NCBI GenBank assembly: GCA_959347315.1 | Contig: OY365813.1 | Span: forward strand, 33,136,555-33,200,554 | DNA length: 64,000 nucleotides | DNA from: Bimastos eiseni | Taxonomy: Eukaryota; Annelida; Clitellata; Crassiclitellata; Lumbricidae | Direction: 5' to 3' | In this document: piece by piece, positions 38,751 to 50,700 of the stretch | How the letters are laid out: every line of letters begins with the position of its first letter | How positions within the stretch are numbered: position 1 is the stretch's first letter | Position numbers and translations under genes: made by a program | The notes under the pieces: model-generated | What the model was told of the DNA's origin: nothing | Database searches by the model: none | What the model saw: only the letters and a program-made list of their open reading frames with translations

Positions 38751-41700
38751 TTCTGTCTGTCTGTCTGTAATTCCTTAATGAACTGCTGCGCAATTTGACG
38801 TCTGCCGTCAGCAGAGAGCAGAGGTAAAGTAAGAGGCTGTATTATATATTTCCTGTCTGATCGTACTCTGTGTGTAGAGAAAATGAACGGCATATATATG
38901 TATATGTATTCCTGATGATCGTCACGATAACTATATCATCATACTACTATAATGTCCGAGTTTCCCAATATAGCTTTATGTATAGACGAGATAGCCAGAA
39001 GTTCATGAGATCACAATATGTATAATATATATATATATTAATATTATACGTGAGCTTATTGTTTGTGTACAAGATATGAAATCATGTAATGTACGAAACG
39101 AATTGTGCTATGTAGGATTTAGACTCGATATCGAATATCGTATAAAGTGTAAAATGATAATGCTATTATGATAATGATATGATAATGATAATGCTATTGT
39201 GTGTCAATATTATTATATGTATAGATTATGTATAATGCATATATAGTGTATGTGATTTGTATATGGCAATATATTTATGTTATGCTTTATGGGGGTTGTG
39301 TTCGGTAGAAATTATTCGCGACATGACTTATTTAAATATAGCATAATGTGGGTCTACATTCATGTACATTTTCTTCCTAAAGACCACGATGTGAGTTGCA
39401 GTGCTAAATATTAATTATTTTTTTTAATCCAATAACGCGCGCATGTGAATCTGAGGCGCGGATAGTCAGTCAGTCGCCAGAAGAAATCGCATTTAAATAA
39501 AATCCTTGAAAGCTAAGGAGAAATAGAGTTTTGCGTCGCTTTTTAACGGAAGGAATTGAACTGTAGTTTTATTATATCATTGTATTCTAGCAAATTCAAA
39601 AGGTCACGTTGTATAGTATTGCATCATCATATTGTATAAAAATGCACTCACCCGTTGTATTGTAACATTGTTTTGTATAAAAGACAGTTGTATTGTAAAA
39701 ATGTATTGTATCTAAAGCATCACAGTTGTATTAGAAAGCCGGCAACCACTCCATCATCAATGCATATTTATCAGTCTTGTCAGTCGGTATCTATTAGAAT
39801 CACTCATCCTGGTCTTCTCTTTTGTCTGCTTTCGCCAAATCAATCTCTTGGCTGCCACTAGGGGGAATCATCGGTAACAAATCGTCTTTCGTTGCAGTTG
39901 ATATCACATGTCACAGCCCTGACCTCCCTCCCTGTTAAGGTCATGACCTGGCACAAATCATCGCCCTCTGGAGCTCCATAATATAATCGCTTGCGTTCTA
40001 CACAGTACGACTTTGTTTGAAATGGTTCTCTGTTCAATGTTCACAGCCGTATTTGATACAACGCTGATTGATGAGCTGATCACACATATAAAGGTCGTCG
40101 TATTTTTCAACTCCGACTCTGTTTGCTCTCTAACAGTGCCAGTCCCAAGCCTGGATAAAGGAGGAGGTCGACCCAAATGACATGTTATCACACAGTGTCA
40201 TTAAACTGAAACTAACCGATCGCATTGAAGTACTACACAGTACGACTTTGTTTGAAATGGTTCTCTGTTAGTACTAGTAGTAGTAGTAATAGTTTACTAG
40301 CAGAGGAAGTATTAAGGGAAGCCGTAGCAGTAATCGTAGTATTATAAAACGCTGTGGTGTTCGGAGTCACTTTCACCAACCCAGAAATAGACTTTTGTCT
40401 ATTAGAGGCAGCCGAACATATATTTATCTTGAACGATTCTTTTCCCATGTGGCTTCCTTTGACTTTCATCATCAGCGATTCCTTATCTAGGAAACCTTGT
40501 CAATGGTGTAGTTTTTGTTGTAGAGCACTTCTCCTGTCCAGTGGGTTGGTTTAAGTGTCGCAGCAGCTACTGTGTTCCGCAGGAAGACGTCTGCGACGGA
40601 GTGATTGACTGCGAGACGACTCACACAGACGAATTAAACTGCCGTTGAGTATACAAAACAGTATAATACAATAAAATACATTACAAATCGACTGTAATTC
40701 GATAATGACCTTCCTACAATTAGTTTAGAAGTGCGCTCAAGGCTTGGATTGCGTAACCTGAGTTGTGATGCAGAGCAGTAGTTTGCGAGGATTGTCTTAA
40801 ATTTTCAAGTAAATTGTGACATTTTGTTGTTATTTCATTATATATCTAGTGGCAGATATATTGAAAATTAGTCAAACATACATTTTTTTAGTTGCTACTA
40901 AGTATGTTAATGATTTTAGGAAAAAAATCCTTAAGGTGTCCATATTTGGATACTGTACCCTACTCAAGTGCCCTACACAGTGACTTCTGGGACGATGGTC
41001 GAACCCGCACTCTCCGCGTTAACCAATCTCCTAGCCAATCAGCCACCGCCAATTGATCCATCCATCAAATCATTCATTCATTCCTTCATCCATCAATCAA
41101 TAACGGAGAACAGGAAAGTCTTCAGGTGCCTCCGGAAGGCAGAAGGGGAAGAGATAGCAGCTCCTTCCGAAGAAGAGGGGGAGGCTGTCCTACTATTCGA
41201 TGCCACGTAGGGGTGATTTGGCCATGGCAGAGCCCATGCGGGGAACCACCAGCAGCCCGCGGGAAACCTCCCGATCCTCCATTATGCCTTCACCCTCCCT
41301 TTCCTCCATTACGCCCTCCCTTTCCTCCATTATGCCCTCATCCACCCTTTCCTCCATTTTGCCCTCAACCACTCCTCAGGCTTTGTATTATAGTACAATG
41401 GGAAATTATTAGGATGTCCCAAAAAGTACCGGGTCGAAAGTATAACCTCGCCACAGAATCTTGACGAGTACTGGGCGAATGTCCCGGTTGCCCGTGTGGA
41501 TTAAGCACCTATTCATCCAATAGTGGTTGGTGACAATAAGAACGAGATTGATTGAGGATGTAATGATTGACTGATAGTTTGGTTGGTTGGTTGACTGACT
41601 GACTGGTTGATTGATTGTTTGTTTGTTTGATTGGTTGACTGACTGACTTATTGACTGACGGACGGACTGACTAACTGATTGATTGATTGATCGATTGATT

Positions 41701-44700
41701 GATTGACTGATTGATTGATTGCCATGTTTGTTCGGTTGTCATCCAGCCTACATCTGTCCATTCCCAGAGGACGTCTGTCTCTGTCTCAACTCAATGATGA
41801 ACTGCACAGGTCGAGACCTTTCCTCCTTTCCATCGATCACCATCGAAATGGGACAACATCACAAAATGTGAGACATTACAAATAGTACAAATTAATTTGA
41901 TATTGCCCTTCTTCAAACATGTTTTGTTCAGAAGTGCACACGCCTCGACGGCGCGACTGTGGTTATAATGCAGAGACTATTGTTCGCGAAGGACTTGATC
42001 AAGGTCCTTACATAGTGACGCCTCGGACGAGGGTCTAACCCATACTCTCCGCGTTACGGGCCGCCCGCTCTAGCCAATCGGCCATCGTCCTATTACACGG
42101 GAATCTGTTACAATATTATACTCATCGACTCTGGCTTTGCTGTGAATAGTGGGTTGAATGGTGTAAGGTCATGCTTTTGTATAGCGTTGCATAGCGCTGA
42201 ATTGTAATGTATTGTATTTGGCTGAAGTAACAAGATGTAAGGTCATGTTTTTGTACTGTATTGTATTGCATTGTATTGTGTTGTGTTGTATTGCATTGTA
42301 TTGTATTGTAGCAACCATAAGGGCGCTATATAAATCATCGTAATGAACTAATGAACTAGTGTTTGTATTACTTTTCTGCTTAGTCTTTTTGGTCATAATC
42401 GGCTGAACGAAAGTCTCAACGCCAGGACCTTTCGGGATTTTCGCCACGTCAAGTTTCTGTGAGAATATTAGTGCACCGTAATTTCAGTGTTTGAATTGTC
42501 GGGGGTTGAGGTTTGGGAGGGTTCAACCCCAATTCATTTTCCAACCCCGCCAGTTAATTCTCAAAGAAAACCCCCAAATCAGCTGTCAGTGACTTAATGT
42601 ATCTTAGCATAGCTAAGAATCAAGTTCGTGCAGTGAAAATCCACAGTAGAATAACTCTCTATATTTTAGCCCGTATACCGGTTTCAGGGTTAGTGAAAAT
42701 TATGGTCTGGACAGCCGAACATTTTTCAACGCCCCCCGTTCAAATCTGACAATTCAAACCCTGCGTAATTTCACATTTATCGTTTATTTCTCACTATAGT
42801 GGTTCAGCCACGAATTTACTGAGTTAGGCATAGAGTGACTTGCTCTATCCCTAACTCGGTATCTTGCTAACTTATTTGCTCACTCGTTAATTCGGTATCT
42901 TAATATTTCGTGCACTGATTCGATTACTCATTTGCTCACTTGTTAACTCATTTGCTCACTCGACAATTCACTAAATCATTGGTTCATTCGCTGTAATGTA
43001 ATGCAATAAGTGTAATCAAGCATTAACATAGCGACACCCGAATCAGCAGCGCTCCCAACGGGCGCCAGTGCTTGGGCAAAGGGACAGAGGAACAGGAAAG
43101 TTTTAAGACGTCTCCGAAACTGACAAGGTGAGTGGAAAGAGTTCCAAACTGAATGGACAATATAGACAAAGCTCTTCGACTGGGCTTTAGCAGAGCTCAT
43201 GCGCGGAACAACAAGAAGATCATTGTTTACATTCTTTCACTCGTTAACTCAATCACTCATTCTTCCTTTCATTCCCAGGTTTGATCAAATTTTATTCAAA
43301 CTCTTGTTAACCATTTAATTTTAATAGGCTACGTCTGAACGTTGATAATCAATAATTGCTATTGATAAGTATTATTATATAATATTTGTATTTTTACACG
43401 TGTAACATATGATAAACACACCAAATGAATGATTATATTTTGCAGAGATATAAGCTTCAACTCCATTGAAAATATATTTCCTGGATTCTTTCAACCACTC
43501 TGGAGGCTGACCACGCTGTAAGACTCACGCACATTAATTAATCATAAAATAGTCGGTCGGTCGGTCAATCATTAAGTCAATCAGTTAGTCAATCTGTAAG
43601 TTAATCAGTCAGTCAGTAAGTCAGTCAATAAGTCACTCACTTAAGTAATTCAGTATAAGTCAGTCAGTGAGTCAGTTAGTGAGTCAGCCGGCCAGTCAGT
43701 CAGTCAATCAGTTAATCAGTGATGAAAAGGCATTGGAAGATGTGATAGAAACTTTGATAATGAATGTTGTCGAGTTTTCTTTGGCAGTAATCTGGAACAG
43801 AATCGAATTCGAAAACTCTACAACGGAACCTTTCAAGGCCTCGCAAACGTCAACACCTTGTGAGTTAAAGACGTCCTCGGAACGGTTCGCCCAATTACAG
43901 GAGCTATGTGAATGCTTAGATACAATACAATACGATACAGTCTCGTGCTGACTAAACTTTGCTGAATGCGCGTGCAGTAACATTGCCGAGAAGTTGCAAG
44001 GGATTAAGTCCACCAATATGGCAATTAACAAGTTAAAGTAAAAAAAGGGTTTTTCGGGACCCTCTTTTATCTCGTAGATGGCGCAATCGTTCCATTTCCT
44101 TATGAGATTTTTGATTACGTTTCATTGATGATGAAGACTTGCTAGAGTGGAGCTCGTCAAGGAGGACTCGTTCGAGTGGTTAAACGATATTTAATTTTGT
44201 GCCATTTGGTCATGTTTATCTCATTTTTGAGTAACGTTTTTCTCAATTTTAGAGTTATGTCCTTATAAATTTGATACATTGCATTGTCATGCAAGCCAAG
44301 TTAAATAAAAGAGGGTAAAATTCAGAGTTAACGTGATCGTCGTGAGGAAATGATTAATGTTGGTGGCGTAAGATGAGGTAACGAAAGCTGGACGCAGTTA
44401 AATAAGTTTTTGACAAGTTAGGGCAATATCGTAATCGCAAACTATAGCTTTCTATAGCGCGACTTTAGCTAAGATTGGTAGACCATGCGATGAAATTGAA
44501 CTGTTATAAAAATACAGCAAAGAATGCTTTCATATCCAAGCTCAGAGTAGGATAACAATTCATGTTTACGATTTGTGTAGAGGCCTATTGTCAGTATTGT
44601 ACGAAATAAATAACTGTATTGGAATATAAGAAAAAGCTACTCTTTGCAGATACCTGGCAGGCAATTCCATTGAAGATATCGAACCATATTCCTTTCTGGG

Positions 44701-47700
44701 CCTTCCATCACTGAAGGCTTTGTGAGTAAAATCTCGGATATTAAATGTATTGTCTAGTATTATCTCGGTATACAGTGATAAATCTCGGAAGTGGTCTGTT
44801 TCCTACAATTAAGGGCCGACAAATTTGGTAGTAATCTATTTCATAGATGAAAGGACTATTGTGTGAAATTGTACCGAAAACGAAAAATTATTTTTTAAAT
44901 GAACGATAAATAATTAACAATAAAAAATAATACTAAACAATGCGAAATAAGCAGTGAAAAGAAAAAAACAATAAAAAGTAAATAATGAATATCAAAAAAC
45001 TTACTAATTCCTTCCCCTACATCTTCGTTTTCCTCTACTCTTTCTTCCTCTTCCTCTCACCTTCCTCACTCCGCTTCTTCTTCTCCTCCTCCTTTTTCTT
45101 CATCGTCATCATCTTCTTCAGTCGCTGATATATTATCTGCATGCATAATTATATGAGTATTCGCTAATTCACATAATCTTTTTGACAAAACCTAACGTTT
45201 CAGAGATTTGTCAGGTCAACGTATTCGAAGGATTCGAAGAAACACGTTCATCGGTTTGCGAAATGTCTACGCGCTGTAAGTCTCTTCACGCCATTACAAT
45301 TCACAGAGATTTTACGACAAAATGAATTCCATTCTATTTACTTCCTTCCTCACATCAATCAATTTTCTCGAATTGACTACTGGCAAAGTTGGCCGTAATG
45401 AATTCCATTAATGAATTTAGTACTGCAATTCCCTTCTCATTGGTCTTCCAAAGGGTCGAACCTCTTTTCTTCAGTTTGTACTTGAGACAGCTGTTAAACT
45501 GACAGCTTGCATTCCCAGTTTCCATCGCATCTCTGCTTTTATTAATGACTTCCTGTCCATGCTTGCAGACAATTTAAAATTCTCATTCTAAGCTTCAAGG
45601 CGCAGCGGTGTCTTGTCCAGATATACCTGGTCGACGTAATACTTCGGCCTCATTCATCTTCCTCCCTCTCTCCACTTCGTTCGTCAGATAGACTTGACCT
45701 CTTGGTACCCCGGACTAGAACTGCTTTGGCTCAGTTTCGATCCTTTGCTTCATTCTGTAGAATGCACTTTCTCCATCTGTTCGCTATAAAATCCTATCTG
45801 TCAGTATCTCATCATCTTTCAATCAATTTTCGTCTATTCTGTCAAGAAATAAATGCCTAATATATATAATCCCGAATAACCAATCAATCATAAATACTTG
45901 ATATAGCGACCCTTCAACATATCTATACTCAGAATAACGCATCATAGAAACGATTTAAAGTAGTTCAAAAGAAGCTTCATCTGTGTTAGAACCACTGCAA
46001 ATCATCCAGGAACCTGCTTAATTGCTTTTCTCTCATAGCTTCCGTTAAGGAATGTGATAATGAAACAGTAATATCATCCATGAAGACCATTTCATGAGTC
46101 TACAACTCCTTCATAGACTCTGTTTGGAATAATAACAGGGGTGAAAGTAGTTCAAAAGTCGTTTAGTCTGTTTAGAAGTTAGAACCAGCACATTATCCCG
46201 GAACATGCCGAAAAGCCTTTCTCTACGTGCTTGCTCTAAAAAGTTGTGATAGTATCCACAGAGACATTACTATCGTTCAAACGATTCCACAAATTCACAA
46301 CTCTTTCATTGAAGAACGACTGCTTCTTGAGACACATTATATTAGAACAGAGCTTATTGATTGATGGCCCTGCAACCTGGAATTAATTTCCTGTAGCCAT
46401 TCGCCTTGTGCCCAGAGGACACGCCATCGTGTTCTACACCAACCTTAAGAATGTCTTATTTAGCTGGGGTTGGGTCAGAACGCTCCCGAGTAGCCTAGGT
46501 GTTCTCGAATCGGTGCTATATACTTGTAGATTCTCCAAATAAGTAAATTGGATAGCGGCGGTTGATGAGTGCAAAATAACAGCAATGTTATAGCATCTGG
46601 ATGAAATGAAACGACGTCTGTTGTTGATGTTTTCTTCTGTTTGGCTGCTGCTCCAGTAATCTGTCGTACAACGCCATACGGTCCATCTCCCGAGGAGCCT
46701 TCAATGGTCTTCATCGGCTCAAAGTCCTGTAAGTAGTTGATCAACCAATGCCATCATAATAATAATAATATTAATAATAATAATAATAATAATAATTATA
46801 ATAATGATAACATGATGATGACGATGACGACGACGATTAGACAAGGTAAACGAAAATGGCATAGCTAAAGGGGTTACAGCCTAGAATATGAAAGGATGGG
46901 TTGACCATGGTAAGATTTGCATACTGTACCCTCTACTGCAATTATAGCAGTAGAGAACTACGCCTCTGCTAACACTCAGGCAGTGCTAGTCCCAAGCCTG
47001 GATAAAGGAGGGTGACGCTAACGATCATCTTTGTTATCACACATTGTCGTTAAACTATATCACCACCAGCATAGCAGCGTAGGCCTATTCGTTATCATGT
47101 AATCCTACATCGCCATTTACTGAACTGTTTCCAGGGATATCTCAAGTAATTTCATCTTGGAAATGGATCATCTCGTCTTCTCTGGACTTCAACTGCTTCA
47201 GACCATGTAAGCATCGTTTAATAAACGTTATATGATACTATTATATGTGTAGTTGTTTGCTTTCGAGGCGTGCCGCGGTGTGGCTACGTGTGGAGAATGA
47301 TGCAGTGAGTCTACAGCGTAACGGTGCAGAGCAGACTGATCGAACGACATTTATGTTCTATTACATTGTTTGTTATCAGATGCTATGATCGTCTTGCTTC
47401 TGCTGTCACTGATAGCGATCGTAATCATCAACTCCAAACTTCTAAAGCGCCACTCTAGAGTCAAGCTGAAACAGCAGCGACGGGATTATGTCTTTGTTGG
47501 CATGGTAATGGACGAATTTCGTCTTTGTTACCAAGGTAACGGGTGCTACGTCACTTTTTCCGTGGTTATGGATGGATTTCGTATATGTCGTCAAAGTGAG
47601 TATCAACCCTAAGTTGTTGGAGTTAATGATAAGCTTTGTATGAGCTACAGTAGTGGTGACATACCCGGTAATTATATTTATGTTGCCAGGGTAACGGACG

Positions 47701-50700
47701 AGTTTCGCTTCTGTTGCCTGATAACGGGTCCTATGAACTGTTTCCCTCCTCCTGATGAGTTTTCAACGTGTGAGGACCTCATGTCGAACTTCGTTCTTCG
47801 GACCTGCATCTGGATCCTTGGACTCCTTTCGCTCGCAGGAAATTCAGTCGTCATTCTGTGGAGGCTGAAGGACTCACGCGACAGCAGGGTTTGTCTGTCT
47901 GTCTATCTGTGTAATTTGCTGTCTGAATGACTATGTCTTGCGGTCTGTTTGTCTATCTGTTTGGCTGTCTGTCTGAATGTCTGTCTATCAGTCTGTCTAT
48001 ATGTTAGTCCCGCTGATTGATTGGCTCTGTGTCAGTCTGTCTGTCATCTTGTTCGATCGAGTGAGTGTCTGTCTGCTCCCATTTGTCTGCTTGATCGGCT
48101 GCTTATGTTTGTCTATCTGTCCGTATGTCTAATTGACCTTCTGGCCGGCTGGTTGACTGGCTCCTTAGGTGGTTGGCTGGCTCTGTGTTAGTCAGTCTTT
48201 CTGCTCGACTGTGTGAGTTATTGTCTGTCGCTCTGAATGTCTGCTTCCATCTGCCTGCCTGCCTGTTTGTCTGTCTGTCTTTCTATCATTCTGTCTGCCT
48301 GTCCGTCTGTCTCTATATCTTTCTGTGTCACTGTCTGTCTGTCTTTCTATATCGCTGTATGTCTGACTGTATTTTTGTCTGTTTCTCTGTCTTACTGTAT
48401 GCCTGTCCGTCTGTCTCCATACCTTTTTGTGTCTCTGTCCGTCTTTATGTCTTTCTATCTCTCTTCATGTCTGTCCGTGGATGTCTGCTTCCATCTGCCC
48501 CATCTTCTGTTCCACAGGTCCATTCCTTCCTCATAACAAACATGGCGGCGGGTGATCTGATGATGGGCGTCTACCTCCTCATCATCGCCTCCGTTGATCT
48601 CAACTACCGCGGGGTCTACGGCGCCTACGACTCTCTCTGGAGGACCAGCTCCCTTTGTCGCTTTGCCGGCTTCCTCTCTACCTACTCCAGTGAGATAAGC
48701 GTCCTCACCCTCGTCGTAATCACCCTCGACCGCTTCGTCTCAATCATATTCCCCTTCCGCGTCAATCGACTCGGGATGCGAGAGGCCCGTTTGGTAATGG
48801 CCGCTCTCTGGACGGTGGTGCTACTCCTTGCCGCGATACCACTCTCAGAAGTTGACTACTTCGAGAATTTCTACGGCCGGTCTGGGGTTTGTTTGGCCCT
48901 GCATATCACACCCGCAAAGCCCCCAGGGTGGGAGTACTCGGTGTTTGTGTTCCTGGCGTTGAATTTCGTCCTGTTCCTGGTGGTATTCGTGTCGTATTTG
49001 TGGATGTTTGTCGTGGCCAAGAGGACACATTCTGCGGCAAGGTCCACTCAGATGAAGAACGATAGAGCTATGGCCAGGAGGATGACACTCATTGTCATGA
49101 CGGACTTTTGCTGTTGGATCCCAATTATTCTGCTTGGGATTGCATCACTCAACGGGGCGACGATTCCACCCCAGGTGGGTTGTAGGTTAACTGGTCCTTC
49201 TTACGATGATATATACCGCTGCTAACTGATACCCTGGCCCTCACCCCAGCCCAAAATGTATTCTTATTCTTACCCTAAATCCTAACTTTATAATCCTAAC
49301 AATTCCTCGAATCCTTACCCTAATTAAACCCTAACTCTAATGATCCTAATTAAAATCCTAACCCTAATCCTAGTCCTAGCTCTAATAATGCTAGCTATAA
49401 TCCTAACCCTAATCTTAGTCTTAACTCTAATAATGCTAACTATAATCCTAAACCTTATCCTATGTCTAATCCTAACCATAACCCTTACCCCAGGTTGACT
49501 AATCCTATGTCGTTAATAGGTGTACTGCTTTTAACCTTAATCAGACATAACAATGAAGACCCACAAAAAACTACGTAAGCCTATCGTTGATCCTGGTTCC
49601 ATTCAGTTCTTTGATTTGAAAACATTTCTTACGTTTTAAACGGGTGTTTTGTTTGTTTAAGAGACAATGCGACCATGAGAAATTGGCAGAGACATTATTT
49701 CCATTGACAGTCTATTTGTTAACGGGTGTTTTATTCGTTTAAAAACCACATTCAGACCATGAAAAAAGGGTTAAGTCATACATTGACCTTTAATAGCATT
49801 GACAGTCTATTTGTGAACGAGTCCTTTATTCGTTTAGAAGACTCTTTCCCTACCATAAGTCATATGATCCTGACCCTACTAATGACCGTCTATTTGTAAT
49901 CGTATGTTTTGTTCGTTTCGAAGACCTTCGCCTGGATAGCTGTATTCGTTCTGCCTCTGAACGCGGCTGTCAACCCCCTCCTCTACACTCTGTCGACATC
50001 TACCTTTGTGGGTCACGCCCGACGCAGGGCTTTCAAGTTCCGGAAGTCCTTCATCAGTTCTTTGGTTGGAATGGCCGACACGAAGCCAACGCTTGTCTCA
50101 ACCGGTTAGACAACCACCCCCCGAGATGATTATGACGACGAAATATATGATGAATGGTGACAGTGAAGTTGTTGTTGATGATGATGGTGATGGTGCTGAT
50201 AATGAAAATTATGATAACGATGATTACGATAGTGATGACTAAGATGATAATAATGACTAAGTTGATAATTATGACTATAAGATGATGATCGCGACTAAGA
50301 TGATAATTACAACTAAGGTGGTAATAATGACTAAGATGATGATGACGACCAGGATGATAATGACGAATAAGATGGTGAAAATATATTAATAACGACGATA
50401 GCGATGATTACAATAATGATATGATAATATTTATTTAATACCATGACGACGTCAATAAAGATGATGCTAACAACGACAACGATTATAACGACGACGCTCA
50501 AACTTCATTTCAGACGACAACTGTACGGGCGGATCCCCGGATGATCCTCTCCAGTCATCTCGTGACCTGGTAACTGTCGGTCGGTGCTCCCTGCCTATGA
50601 AGTCTCGTCATAACCACCTGCCCCTAGAATCATACCCAGGAAAGATGGACGCACGGAGACACCAGAAACAGCATCACCAGCTTCTGCTTCATCAACAACA

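Noticed and set aside
39898..39933. Exon-like segment [13 protein letters not shown] with good acceptor tcgttgcag
   Set aside because: It runs into TAA. Using the gttaag donor leaves a T that would make TAG with LDLa exon 10, so it cannot join the receptor frame.
43446..43517. Possible stop (ATA TAA) if LRR exon 1 were entered in phase 1
   Set aside because: Extending the LRR-cap exon to the gtgaga donor at 41868 gives phase 2, which opens the LRR frame and matches the family layout.
48173..48517. Open 115-codon upstream extension of the TM2-TM6 exon
   Set aside because: It is TCTG-repeat intron. The family alignment begins at VHSFLIT after a consensus acceptor.
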